43,230 nucleotides of DNA from Salinivibrio socompensis S35 (GTDB lineage Bacteria; Pseudomonadota; Gammaproteobacteria; Enterobacterales; Vibrionaceae). Numbering within the stretch: position 1 is the stretch's first letter; each line of letters opens with the position of its first letter. Under the pieces are notes generated by a model that was not told the origin of the DNA, did not search any database, and saw only the letters and a program-made list of their open reading frames with translations. A program made the translations under genes and the position numbers. Below are positions 31,203 to 40,763 of the stretch, one piece after another. The stretch is taken from contig NZ_AQOD01000024.1 of assembly GCF_000513715.1 (NCBI RefSeq), positions 1 to 43,230 of the forward strand, given 5' to 3'.

Positions 31203-32088
31203 ATGCAGGTAATTTCTGAGGTTGCGCCACTGCGCGATCAAATCAGCCAGTGGCAAAAAGCGGCAAAGCGTATAGCATTCGTGCCCACCATGGGTAATTT
31301 ACATCAGGGTCACTTAACGTTAGTCCGCAAAGCCCGAGAGCAGGGCGATGTGGTAGCGGTCAGTATTTTTGTTAATCCTATGCAATTTGATCGCGCCGAT
31401 GACCTGGCCAATTATCCACGTAGCTTGGATGAAGATCTTACCAAGTTGCGTGAGGAGGGGGTAGACCTAGTGTTTACGCCAATGGCTGACACCTTATATC
31501 CGCAAGGGCTTGATGCTCATACGACAGTCGAGGTGCCGAGTCTGTCATCCATGCTTGAAGGTGCTTCCCGCCCAGGTCACTTTCGTGGGGTGGCGACGGT
31601 CGTAACCAAGCTGTTCAACCTCGTGCAGCCGAGTGTGGTGTGCTTTGGTGAGAAAGATTTTCAGCAGCTTGCCGTTATCCGTAAAATGGTGGCTGACATG
31701 GCGATGCCGATTGAGATTATTGGTGTACCGACCGTGCGTGAAAGCGACGGCTTAGCCATGAGCTCTCGGAATAATAATTTGACCGTCGATGAACGCCAAC
31801 GTGCGCCTGTGCTCGCAAAAACCATGCGTTGGATGAGTGCACAAATGCGCAATGGACGGCGTGATCTCGATGATCTGATTGAAGATGCTCACGATCAGTT
31901 ACGTGCGGCGGGGCTAAAGCCAGACGAATTCTATATTCGCGACGCTTCCTCGCTCGCGCAGATTAGCGAAGAAAGCCGTCAAGCGGTAAATTTTGGTTGC
32001 CGCTTATCTTGGCAATACCCGCCTCATTGATAACTTGGCGGTAGAACTACACCGTACCGCGGATAAAGCAGAAACCAGCGCCCACTAA
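31203..32088 (+). CDS. panC: Pantothenate synthetase (frameshift near 31988)
   Basis: Joins pantoate and beta-alanine with ATP; about 294 residues, homodimer. The nucleotide motif is [15 protein letters not shown] (HIGH-type), followed by [27 protein letters not shown] and the KMSKS-like MSSRNN. One extra A in the run at 31988-31990 creates a false ending. Removing it gives [22 protein letters not shown], the normal C-terminus, with a stop at 32088. panD, often near panBC, does not follow; a broken HD-domain gene overlaps the 3' end on the other strand. Confidence 0.94.
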
Positions 32089-32528
32089 ATAGAGCTTCTT
32101 TGTCGCCGTCAGCGCTTATAAAATAGGAAGTTTGGGTGGGCGGCTTCAAGGGTTCTTTCACTTCCTCTGGCAGTTTAGAGATAGGCACAACGGTGTCTAT
32201 CTCTAGATCACTCTCTCGTATATCAATTATCGTTGCTTGATCTGACTGAATATCCGGATCATAAATCATCACATTTGGCTTGAGCAGCGCCGTACTGTTG
32301 ACCGAAATAATAATGCCAATATCCTCATTGGAGAGTCTAACCACTGTGCCGGGGATAAACGCCCATCATCTTGACGAATAACGCCAGCAGACGCGGGTTA
32401 AACTTTGCTTTATTCTTGTTATTGTTAAACAGGTGCGACAAGGCCACGAAAGGCAAGCGTGCTGGTGATCCAAACTGTGGGCGACAGAGCCTATCGAAAC
32501 ATATTGCCTTTAACCAGAATCCATTCAC
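32024..32528 (-). pseudogene. C-terminal fragment of an HD-domain (HD-GYP-type) phosphodiesterase
   Basis: Minus-strand reading with the tail region of HD-GYP-like cyclic-di-GMP phosphodiesterases: FDRLCRPQFGSPARLPFVAL, then FNPRLLALFVKMMGVYP, then VVRLSNEDIGIIISVN and VMIYDPD. The two frames join at GVYPPGTVVRLS if one C and one G near 32345 are restored. The catalytic HD and GYP motifs are absent: upstream of 32528 the sequence no longer resembles the family. Its end lies antisense to the last 65 bases of panC, which is unusual and suggests that both edges were cut. Function is unlikely. Confidence 0.6.
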
Positions 32529-32632
32529 TTCGGTAACGTTCTATATACGGGCGATGCAAGCTAATTAGAGCAACAAGCAGGCAATTAGGCTGTTTAATCA
32601 TAGGCCAATGGCGCGACATCTACGGCATTGAA

Positions 32633-32665
32633 GTAAAAAAAAGCCCTACTCGTGAGAGTAGGGCT
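32633..32665 (-). terminator. Terminator of tRNA-Phe
   Basis: Ten-base-pair stem agccctactc / gagtagggct (32642-32651 with 32656-32665); on the minus strand it is followed by eight T. It lies just past the CCA end of the tRNA. Confidence 0.92.
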
Positions 32666-32676
32666 ATTTCTATATA

Positions 32677-32752
32677 TGGTGCCCGGAGGCGGAATCGAAC
32701 CACCGACACGGGGATTTTCAATCCCCTGCTCTACCGACTGAGCTATCCGGGC
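32677..32752 (-). tRNA. tRNA-Phe (anticodon GAA)
   Basis: 76-base tRNA with encoded CCA. The acceptor stem is GCCCGGA with TCCGGGC, the D-loop AGCTCAGTCGGTAGAGC, the anticodon arm GGGGATTGAAAATCCCC with GAA in the middle, and the T-arm has GGTTCGATTCC. All arms pair well. It has its own promoter and terminator and stands alone. Confidence 0.97.
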
Positions 32753-33121
32753 CAAGGTGAGTATTAAATAGTATTAACCCCATCATGTCAAAGTAATTTT
32801 AACTTATTCTTTTTTCTGACAAATAATTTCCATTCTTATTTTCATGTTGATCCTGTGTTTTGTGATTTTCTTCATTCTTTGGGGTGAACAGGAAAAAAGG
32901 CACTGGTTGCTTTTTTTATCGCCGTAGTGCGATTTTCTTCTTTTAATGATCTGTATTTATTGAAAAAAATTACTTATCCCTCAGGCGTTTTTCGCTGAAC
33001 GTTTGAAAAGAACCACTTAAAACAAGGTTGAAAAAAAACAATCTGACTAATTATTGCTACACTTATTTTAGTGACTGGACAGTGTGTCTTTTTTTTACAA
33101 CAGGTTAGGGTGAGCCAAGTT
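32753..33121. other. AT-rich gap between tRNA-Phe and the chemotaxis cluster
   Basis: 369 bases, clearly richer in A and T than the genes around it. The left edge holds the tRNA promoter. The right part must hold the promoter of the chemotaxis cluster; TGCTACACT near 33054 could be an extended -10, but I see no good -35. No gene is visible. Confidence 0.6.
32763..32791 (-). promoter_or_regulatory. Sigma70 promoter of tRNA-Phe
   Basis: On the minus strand a perfect TTGACA (plus 32786-32791) and TTTAAT (plus 32763-32768) are 17 bases apart, about 10 bases before the mature 5' end. Confidence 0.75.
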
Positions 33122-33379
33122 ATGAACATTGAGCTGGGGGAGTCGTTAGATATTACACAGGTACAACTGATAAAGGACAAACTTAGCACCCAAATAATGA
33201 GTGGCGAGGTATGTGACGTTGATGCGCATAAGCTCAACCGAGTAGATAGTGCAGGGCTTCAGTTGTTGCTTAGTATGTTGATCATGAGTGAAGAGTGGCA
33301 GTGGCGCAATGTTCCAGGCTGTTTGCATGCAGCTGCTCAACAGGCAGGCATGACCTCATTATTAAAGTTAAACACTTGA
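33122..33379 (+). CDS. STAS-domain protein at the head of the chemotaxis cluster
   Basis: Small single-domain STAS protein (about 85 residues) like SpoIIAA-type anti-sigma antagonists. It has the phosphorylatable-serine loop NRVDSAGLQLLLSML and a C-terminal helix QAGMTSLLKL. The start is uncertain: the ATG at 33122 gives the natural first strand (NIELGESLD), but its ribosome site is poor, and a GTG at 33110 is possible. It lies 22 bases from cheY, so it is part of the same operon. The role of such proteins in chemosensory clusters is not established; a regulatory switch by phosphorylation is a guess. Confidence 0.8.
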   Translation: MNIELGESLDITQVQLIKDKLSTQIMSGEVCDVDAHKLNRVDSAGLQLLLSMLIMSEEWQWRNVPGCLHAAAQQAGMTSLLKLNT

Positions 33380-33401
33380 TACATGGAGTTGGAGTAAGAG
33401 G

Positions 33402-33761
33402 ATGGCAAATATACTAGCAGCGGATGATTCGGTATCCATTCGGCAGATGGTTAGCCACACGTTGAAAGATGCGGGTTATCAAGTTGAAACGGCTAATGAC
33501 GGAGCTGACGCGCTACGTAAAGCGAAGGCTAAAAAATTCGATCTGATTATTTCAGACGTAAATATGCCAATAATGGATGGTCTTGAGTTTGTGCGGCAAG
33601 TGAGGGGCGTTCAGCAATATAAATTCACGCCCATACTGATGCTCACGACGGAAGCCTCCGCCGAGAAAAAGTCAGCGGGGAAAGCGGCTGGCGCGACAGG
33701 CTGGATTGTTAAGCCGTTTAATCCAGATACCTTGCTAAAAACACTACAGCGCGTTTTGTAA
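33402..33761 (+). CDS. cheY: Chemotaxis response regulator CheY
   Basis: Single receiver domain of 119 residues. Acidic pocket Asp8-Asp9, phospho-acceptor Asp52 (ISDVNMP), switch Thr82/83 (MLTTEA) and Lys104 (IVKPF) are all present. It receives phosphate from the CheA encoded next to it. Close to other cluster-III/Che2-type CheY proteins, which do not always control flagella. Confidence 0.94.
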   Translation: MANILAADDSVSIRQMVSHTLKDAGYQVETANDGADALRKAKAKKFDLIISDVNMPIMDGLEFVRQVRGVQQYKFTPILMLTTEASAEKKSAGKAAGATGWIVKPFNPDTLLKTLQRVL

Positions 33762-33782
33762 GGCGCATCAACGGAGGGTGAT

Positions 33783-35876
33783 ATGGCCATGGATATGGAC
33801 CAGCTGCGGCGTATCTTTTATGAAGAATGCCGCGAGAACCTTGAAGTGTTGGAGCGTGAGCTCCTAGCTCTGGATCCGGAAGCCACTGATCTTGAGTCCA
33901 TCAACACCATTTTCCGTGCGGCGCACTCGATTAAAGGAGGCGCAGCGACGTTTAATCTCGATGAGATTAGCCACTTCACCCATAACATGGAGACCCTGCT
34001 CGACGAGTCGCGTGAGGGAAAGCGGCAACTGGATAGCCACACCATCGATGTGTTATTGCGCGGTGGCGATTGTATTCTCGCCATGCTGGAATCGTACGAA
34101 AACAATACTGAATACGACAAAAGCGAACGGGATGCTGTGACGGCGGCGCTAAACGGTATCATTGGCAGTGATCCGTCCCAAACACCAGAAGCGCCAGCGC
34201 CAAAAGAGGCATCGACCTCTGTTCAGATTACAAGCGGAACAGAAGAATGGTCGATCACTTTTACACCGCATCTTGATATGCTGTTTTCTGGTAATGATCC
34301 CGTGCGTATATTGCGCGAGATCCATGCCTTACCAGGAGGCGCGGATGTCATCTGCGATCCCTCTGGTCTTCCTGACTTTGAACGCCTGAATCCTGAACAG
34401 TTATATCTGCGGTGGCATATTCGTGTCGACGGTCACGTACCACTTGATGAGATAGAAGCTATTTTCGAGTGGGTAGAAGATGAATGTGACCTGCTTATCT
34501 CTCGAACGGGTGAGCCCCAGGGAGCTGACGTCGAAGCGGAGGTGATTGAACCGATCTCGTCGCTTCAACTGCCCGAACCTGAAGATAATAAGGCGGCTCC
34601 TACCACGCCGACTGATCCAAAACAAACTGCGAAAAAGACCAATAAACCGTCAGCTAAAAGTGATGCGAATGTTTCTTCCATCCGGGTAGAAATCGACAAG
34701 GTTGATAATTTGATCAACTTAGTGGGAGAGCTGGTAATTACCCAATCGATGCTCGCCGAGCTTAGTAGTGACTTTTCGCCTGAGCGGCTTGAGCAGCTTC
34801 AATCTGGGCTTGAACAACTCATGCTGAATACTAAAGAATTACAAGAGAGTGTGCTGGATATTCGCATGCTCCCGATCAGCTTTGCTTTCAATCGTTTCCC
34901 TCGTTTGATTCGAGATCTGTCGTTGCAACTTGGTAAGCGTGTTGAACTTGTCATTGAAGGGGAGAGCACCGAACTCGATAAAACCGTGCTTGAGCGTATT
35001 TCTGACCCCTTAGTGCACTTGGTAAGGAACGCAATCGATCATGGATTAGAAATCCCCGAAGTGCGCACCCAAAAAGGCAAACCCGAAATTGGGATGGTTC
35101 ATCTTAATGCCTACCACCAAGGCGGTTCGATTGTTATCGAGGTGAGTGACGATGGTGCGGGACTCAATAAAGAAAAAATTTGGCAAAAAGCCTTGGATAA
35201 GGGGCTTATCTCTGAAGATATTCCGCTTAATGAATTGACTGACTCTCATGTGTTTAACCTCGTGTTTGCCCCAGGTTTTTCGACTGCAGATCACGTGTCT
35301 GATGTCTCTGGACGCGGAGTGGGGATGGATGTTGTGCGGCGTAATATTGAACAGCTGGGCGGCAATATTGATGTGCAATCCTCACCGGAGAATGGCAGTT
35401 CATTCAAAATTAGCTTACCGCTTACGTTAGCGATTCTAGATGGCCAATTGGTCAAAGTGGGTGGGCAAGTTTACGTCGTCCCACTTATTTCCATTATTGA
35501 GTCACTACAGATTGATAGCGAGCAGGTAAAAACGGCGTCTGGCGTGCAGCTATATCGGCTTCGAGAGGAAAATATTCCTATTTTACGACTCAAAGAAGAG
35601 TTTGAGCTGGGAAGCTGTGGGGATGATTTGGATAAAAAATTGCTGTGTTTGGTAGAGGCGGGAGATAAAAAAGTCGGTCTTCTGCTCGACGAGTTATTAG
35701 GGCAGCAGCAAGTGGTGATAAAAAGCCTTGAATCGAATTATGCGCGCGTCACCGGTATTTCAGGTGCCACCATTTTAGGTGACGGTTCCGTTTCTCTTAT
35801 TTTAGATATTCAAGGACTGATTACCCAATTTTTAGCCCGTGTCAGCGATGCAAATGGGCATATTGCTGCTGCATAA
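33783..35876 (+). CDS. cheA: Chemotaxis histidine kinase CheA
   Basis: 697 residues. The P1 phosphotransfer domain carries His48 in FRAAHSIKGGAATF. A linker leads to a separate domain (about 150-245, EEWSITFTPHLDML), probably the CheY/CheB docking module. Then comes the dimerisation helix pair (about 300-365), the ATPase with N box HLVRNAIDHGLE, G1 SDDGAGL and G2 GRGVGMDVVRRNIEQLGG, and a CheW-like P5 domain (about 555-690). A strong GGAGG precedes the ATG. Complete and undamaged. Confidence 0.95.
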   Translation: MAMDMDQLRRIFYEECRENLEVLERELLALDPEATDLESINTIFRAAHSIKGGAATFNLDEISHFTHNMETLLDESREGKRQLDSHTIDVLLRGGDCILAMLESYENNTEYDKSERDAVTAALNGIIGSDPSQTPEAPAPKEASTSVQITSGTEEWSITFTPHLDMLFSGNDPVRILREIHALPGGADVICDPSGLPDFERLNPEQLYLRWHIRVDGHVPLDEIEAIFEWVEDECDLLISRTGEPQGADVEAEVIEPISSLQLPEPEDNKAAPTTPTDPKQTAKKTNKPSAKSDANVSSIRVEIDKVDNLINLVGELVITQSMLAELSSDFSPERLEQLQSGLEQLMLNTKELQESVLDIRMLPISFAFNRFPRLIRDLSLQLGKRVELVIEGESTELDKTVLERISDPLVHLVRNAIDHGLEIPEVRTQKGKPEIGMVHLNAYHQGGSIVIEVSDDGAGLNKEKIWQKALDKGLISEDIPLNELTDSHVFNLVFAPGFSTADHVSDVSGRGVGMDVVRRNIEQLGGNIDVQSSPENGSSFKISLPLTLAILDGQLVKVGGQVYVVPLISIIESLQIDSEQVKTASGVQLYRLREENIPILRLKEEFELGSCGDDLDKKLLCLVEAGDKKVGLLLDELLGQQQVVIKSLESNYARVTGISGATILGDGSVSLILDIQGLITQFLARVSDANGHIAAA

Positions 35877-35885
35877 GGAGGGGGT

Positions 35886-36383
35886 ATGCAAACCGTGATG
35901 GAACCCGATGAGGTGCTTGATATCGACGACCGTGTAGAGCGGTTACAAGGTAGTGACTATTTGAGCTTCGAATTGGATGGCGAGCTATATGGAGTGGACA
36001 TTCAAGCGGTGGAAGAAATCCGTGTCTGGGAAAAACCCACTCTGCTTCCTCGTTCACCTGAGTTTATTTTAGGCGTTATCAACCTGCGCGGCATGATTGT
36101 CCCAGTGATGGATTTACGTCTCCGCTTTCACACTCAGAAAGTGGATTATCATCGCGAAACGGTGGTGTTAGTTCTGCGTGCGAGTGAAGTGGCTAACAAT
36201 AAAATCATGGGTGTTGTAGTCGATGCCGTCTCCGATGTTGTGGATCAAGGGGAAGGGCAAATCATGCCACCCATTGGGGATTCAAAGGTTATTGCTTACG
36301 TGAATGGATTGCTCAATGTCGGAGAGCGCGTTATGTCATTAGTCAATGTCGATGAGCTACTGCGTATCGAGCGATGGATATAG
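35886..36383 (+). CDS. cheW: Chemotaxis adaptor CheW, first copy
   Basis: 165-residue adaptor that links receptors to CheA. A long N-terminal lead (about 25 residues) precedes the two SH3-like subdomains. Family blocks are YGVDIQAVEEIRVWEKPTLL, GVINLRGMIVPVMDLR and GVVVDAVSDVV. AAGGAGG precedes the ATG. It is only nine bases from cheA and nine before cheW copy 2. Confidence 0.93.
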   Translation: MQTVMEPDEVLDIDDRVERLQGSDYLSFELDGELYGVDIQAVEEIRVWEKPTLLPRSPEFILGVINLRGMIVPVMDLRLRFHTQKVDYHRETVVLVLRASEVANNKIMGVVVDAVSDVVDQGEGQIMPPIGDSKVIAYVNGLLNVGERVMSLVNVDELLRIERWI

Positions 36384-36392
36384 GTGAGGAGC

Positions 36393-36863
36393 ATGACGGA
36401 ATCACGAGAATACTTAAGCTTTCTACTCGAGGATGAGGAATACGGCATACACATTCTCGATGTAAAAGAAGTGAGAGGGTGGTCTGAAGTTCGTCGTATA
36501 CCAAACTCTTCGCCGCACATGCTAGGGGTTCTAGAACTACGAGGTGAGTACATCCCGATCATGGATATTCGCCAGTGCTTCGGTATGTCCCCTGCCACCT
36601 TGACTACCATGAGTGTGATTATCATCGTGCGCAATCAGCGAGGCGTATCTTTGGGAATTGTGGTCGATGCTGTGGCCGAAGTGCATAACCTGGATACGAA
36701 ACAAATCAAGGCGCCACCGGGGTTGCATCGACGAGAAGAGTGGTTCATGGAAGGCATTGCGTCGGTGAACGATAGACATGTGGTGTTGATTAATCTGGAA
36801 CAGTTGTTCGACTTTGATCAGTTACAGCAAAGCGCACAACCCGAAAGCGCAAACGAGGACTAA
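36393..36863 (+). CDS. cheW: Chemotaxis adaptor CheW, second copy
   Basis: About 156 residues, with the same fold: EEYGIHILDVKEVRGWSEVR, LGVLELRGEYIPIMDIRQ and GIVVDAVAEVHNL. I use the ATG at 36393 because GGTGAGGAG lies just upstream. It differs a good deal from copy 1 (for example RGWSEV in place of RVWEKP), so the two may serve different receptors or positions in the array, as in the paired CheW genes of V. cholerae cluster III. Confidence 0.93.
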   Translation: MTESREYLSFLLEDEEYGIHILDVKEVRGWSEVRRIPNSSPHMLGVLELRGEYIPIMDIRQCFGMSPATLTTMSVIIIVRNQRGVSLGIVVDAVAEVHNLDTKQIKAPPGLHRREEWFMEGIASVNDRHVVLINLEQLFDFDQLQQSAQPESANED

Positions 36864-36866
36864 AAT

Positions 36867-39261
36867 ATGGCTTGGTTTAAAAGGGAAGTAACGCAAGACA
36901 ACCAACAGACCCAGCAGAATGTGCAATTATTAGCGGCACTTAATGTCGCGCCTGCTGCGCTGGTTATGCTCGACGCCCAGCAGAAAATAACCTTGGTTAA
37001 TCGGCGTGCACTGCAGCTTTTGCAGTGTTATGAAAAGGCTATTCGAGAGCGCGGAAATGTCGAGTTTTCAGCGCAAAGTGACGTGCTGTTTGGTCAACCG
37101 ATAAGTGCGGTGTTACCGGCTGACCTTGTGGACTATCAACAGTGGCTGCAGTTGGTCGATGAGAAGCCGTCTGTGCAAACCATCGAACTGGGGGCCGGGA
37201 AGTTACGTGTTTCCGCCAGTAACGTAGGCGAGGGTCAAGGGTATAGCATTGAACTGTGTGATGTGACGGCTCGCGCGCACCAAAGCGAAGAACATCAACG
37301 GCTAAAAGGGGCGCTTGATAATACCCATAGTGCCTTTGTGTTGCTTGGGATTCATGGTGAAATCACTCATGTCAACGAGCAAGCGGTGAGACTGTGCAAG
37401 CAGCATGAGCAGACCTTCCGCACTAAAAACAGTGCGTTTGTGGCAAACCGAGATGACATCCTAGGCAAGCCTATTGATTACCTCTTTCCGCAACTTCAAA
37501 ACGACATATTCCTTTCGGCTGACAAAATGCCGATTAATCGCGATATTCGATTTAAAGGTGCGCGTTTTGAATTCCATGCCACTGCCAGTTATGACCGCCA
37601 TGGTAAACATGCTGGTACGGCGATTGAGTGGCGGGATGTGACCGAACGACGGAGCAAAGAGTCGGAGCGTTCATTACTCGCGGCTGTTGTCGAAGGGATG
37701 ACGACCAATGTAATGCTGGCGGACAAAGACGGCATCATTCGTTACCTCAACCCAGCGGTCACCGAACTATTTAATAGCCGTGAAGATGAAATGCGCGAGA
37801 TATTTCCCGGCTTCTCTGCCAATAAGTTGATAGGAACCAGCATTGATCAATTTCATAAAAAACCCTGCGCATCAGCAATCGGTTATTGCTAATCCAGATC
37901 GTATGCCATTTAAAGCAGATATTGCCGTCGGCGAATTAGAATTCTCTCTGAATTGTATTGCGCTCTATGATGACGATGATGAATACATCGGTCCCGCATT
38001 GCAGTGGGAAGATATTACCGAACAAATGGATGGTCAGCGCCAGGTTGAGAGGTTAATCGCTAAAGCCGCCAACGGTAATCTGAGCGATCGGATGGAAACC
38101 AGTAGATACCGTGGATCCATGGCCAAATTAGGAAAAGGCATTAACCAGTTACTCGATAGCTTTATGGATCCGCTCAATGAATGTATCCGTGTCATGCGTG
38201 GCGTATCGAAAGGGGATTTAAAAACCAATATGCCTGAAGACTACAAAGGTGACTTTGAAGAGCTCAGTCAAGCGGTGAACGCCTCCATCAACAATGTACG
38301 TAATATGGTTGAAAAGATAACCCACTCGTCAGCGCGGGTTGCATCAGCATCAGCAGAAATAGCCGAAGGGAACAACGACCTCAGTGAGCGCACTGAGGAA
38401 CAAGCGGCTAATTTGCAAGAAACGGCTGCCAGTATGGAAGAAATGACAGCGACCGTGAAGCAAAATGCGGAGAGTGCTGCGTCGGCGAATAGCTTGTCGT
38501 CGAAAGCGAGTGAAAAAGCACGAAAAGGTGGCGATGTTGTTAAGGAAACCGTTGAAGCTATGTCGGAAATCAACGATGCGAGTAAAAAAATCGCCGATAT
38601 TATTGGTGTGATTGATGAAATAGCCTTCCAAACCAACCTTCTCGCTTTGAATGCGGCAGTTGAAGCAGCGCGAGCGGGCGAACAAGGACGAGGTTTTGCT
38701 GTGGTCGCCGGCGAAGTGCGAAATCTCGCTCAACGTAGTGCTGGAGCAGCCAAAGAAATCAAAGATTTGATCAAAGACAGCGTCGAAAAAGTGACACAAG
38801 GTTCGAAGTTGGTCGATGAATCAGGTGACATGCTGGAAGAGATCGTTGCATCGGTGTCTGAAGTCTCTCAATTGATTGATAAGATCAATGCGGCAAGCCA
38901 AGAACAAGCGACGGGAATTGATGAAATCACTCGTTCGGTGGCAAGAATGGACCAAATGACCCAGCAAAACGCCGCGCTAGTAGAAGAGGCTGCTGCAGCG
39001 AGTCAATCGATGCGCGAAGAAGGCGCCGAGTTAATCAATTTGATTGGCTTTTTCCAAGTAGATATAGATGCCGAAAAGCTAGCAGATATCCAGCCGCCCA
39101 GTGTTAAGCATAAACAGACACCCACGCACTCTGCCACGTTAAGCACTAAGGGACAGGCTGACCCTTACCGTAATGGGGATACATCATCGACGCGTCTTAA
39201 AGCGGTGAACACTAAGAAGTCTTCAGGGGCTGAATTGAGTGATGAGTGGGAGGAGTTCTAA
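36867..39261 (+). CDS. Soluble Aer2-like chemoreceptor with three PAS domains and C-terminal EWEEF (frameshift near 37860)
   Basis: Cytoplasmic receptor of about 797 residues with no transmembrane helix. PAS1 about 20-135, PAS2 146-262, PAS3 268-386, two HAMP units 390-480, then the signalling domain with tip [20 protein letters not shown]. Removing one A from the run at 37857-37862 restores DQFHKNPAHQ in PAS3. This segment, with Trp380 in ALQWEDITE, resembles the haem PAS of P. aeruginosa Aer2, where a histidine holds haem and a tryptophan steadies bound O2. PAS2 has the Trp (AIEWRDVTE) but no matching His. The last residues DEWEEF resemble the GWEEF tail by which McpB/Aer2 recruits its CheR. 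An oxygen or redox sensor is the best guess. Confidence 0.9.
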
Positions 39262-39263
39262 GG

Positions 39264-40112
39264 GTGAGTACACCAGTGAGTGCTTCCTATACGAGTGCCT
39301 ATGACTTTAGCGCACATCACTTCAAATATGTGCAGCAATTTATGTCTGATGAAACGGGGATTTTTCTCGCAGATAAAAAGAAAAGCATGGTGTATGGACG
39401 TCTGGTACGTTGCTTGCGGCGCACTGGTATGGCGAACTTTGATGACTATTTCGCGATGGTGGAGCTAAACATGGATGAACGTGTAGCGTTTATCAATGCG
39501 TTAACGACCAATAAAACGCAGTTCTTTCGCGAACGTCATCATTTTGAATTTTTAGCGCATCAGTTGATCCCTCAGTGGCAACAAGCAAAGAAAAAGCGTA
39601 TCCGGATATGGTCAGCCGGTTGTTCGACGGGTGAGGAACCTTACACGATCGCTGCTGTGCTCTCAGGGCATGGGATGTTAAATGGAGGACAACTTGATGT
39701 GCAAATATTGGCGACCGATCTTGATACGCAAGTGTTGAATACCGCGAACAATGGGACCTATAGCCTTGAGGTGGCACATACGATCCCAAAAGCCTATTTA
39801 AAAGAGGGATTTTTAAAAGGGAAAGGTGTCAAGCAGGATTTGTTTAAAGCCAAGAAAACGTTGCGTGATGCCATGCGCTTTAAACAGTTAAACCTCAAGG
39901 GAGACTGGCCCCACAAGCAGACAATGGACGCGATCTTTTGTCGTAATGTGATGATTTACTTTGAGCGTGACACACAGCAATGGCTGATAGAGCGTTTTTG
40001 GCATCAACTGACACCTGGGGGCGTTTTGTTCATTGGCCATTCCGAGGGGATTGGAAAAATGGCAGATAAATTCGAAAACTTGGGCCATACCATGTACCGA
40101 AAACGGGAGTGA
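39264..40112 (+). CDS. cheR: Chemotaxis protein methyltransferase CheR
   Basis: Methylates receptor glutamates using S-adenosylmethionine; about 282 residues. The N-terminal helical domain is followed by the methyltransferase fold with SAGCSTGEEPYTIA (AdoMet site) and the motif DAIFCRNVMIYF. The GTG at 39264 is used because GGAGG lies eight bases upstream and the frame overlaps nothing; the reading frame also extends back into the receptor gene, which is not real. It is two bases after the receptor stop, whose EWEEF tail probably binds this protein's beta-subdomain. Confidence 0.94.
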   Translation: MSTPVSASYTSAYDFSAHHFKYVQQFMSDETGIFLADKKKSMVYGRLVRCLRRTGMANFDDYFAMVELNMDERVAFINALTTNKTQFFRERHHFEFLAHQLIPQWQQAKKKRIRIWSAGCSTGEEPYTIAAVLSGHGMLNGGQLDVQILATDLDTQVLNTANNGTYSLEVAHTIPKAYLKEGFLKGKGVKQDLFKAKKTLRDAMRFKQLNLKGDWPHKQTMDAIFCRNVMIYFERDTQQWLIERFWHQLTPGGVLFIGHSEGIGKMADKFENLGHTMYRKRE

Positions 40113-40113
40113 T

Positions 40114-40763
40114 ATGCATCAAGCATTGGAGTTACATCACCATGCGCAAGAGAAAGCACTGAAACGTTTTTTCAGTCCTGAGCATGGTAAGCATATGGTG
40201 AAGTTAAAGCCGGGCGATATTTATGTGAGTTCGGACGATGAGCTCATTGCAACGGGGCTTGGCTCATGTATTGCTGCCTGTATTTGGGATCCTTTATCTC
40301 GCGTAGGGGGATGAATCATTTTATGTTGCCGCTTAAAAATGAAGATGGGCAACAACCGTGGAGTCCCGATCAGTATTTATCTCTTGCTGCCCGTTATGGG
40401 AATTATGCGATGGAAATATTAATTAATTCCTTGCTTCAACAGGGGGCGATTAAAAATCGTTTGCGTGTCAAACTTTTTGGTGGAGGGAATATTATGGGGC
40501 AAAACATTGCGATCGGAAGTAAGAACATTGACTTTGTTCGCCAGTATGTTGCCAATGAACAACTACCTCTTATCTCAGAAGACTTAGGACAGAGTTTCCC
40601 TCGTCGCGTTTTATTTGAGCCACGGACAGGCAAAGCTTGGGTGAAGAAAATTCAATCACTCAGTCAACTAGAGCTGGTGGCGGAAGAAACACAATATAAT
40701 AAGCGCTTACTGCAAGAATCTTACAGCAGTGGCGAAAATGACCAAGATGTGGAGCTATTTTAA
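40114..40763 (+). CDS. cheD: Chemoreceptor glutamine deamidase CheD (frameshift near 40306)
   Basis: Deamidates receptor glutamines; about 216 residues. Catalytic Cys52 lies in TGLGSCIAAC and His69 in MNHFMLP. One lost G in the run at 40306-40310 breaks the frame at RVGGMNHFMLP. The block RLRVKLFGGGNIMG follows. It has a longer C-terminal tail than minimal CheD proteins, which ends in NDQDVELF, nearly the same as the tail of the last receptor in this operon. The TAA overlaps the cheB start (TAATG). Confidence 0.92.

Noticed and set aside
32677-32752. tRNA-Phe as attachment site of an integrated island
   Set aside because: No integrase, no repeated tRNA 3' end, and the foreign-looking cluster is on the 5' side of the tRNA.
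39246-39263. Extended CheR start inside the receptor gene
   Set aside because: The extension encodes the receptor tail in another frame; the GTG at 39264 has a better ribosome site.
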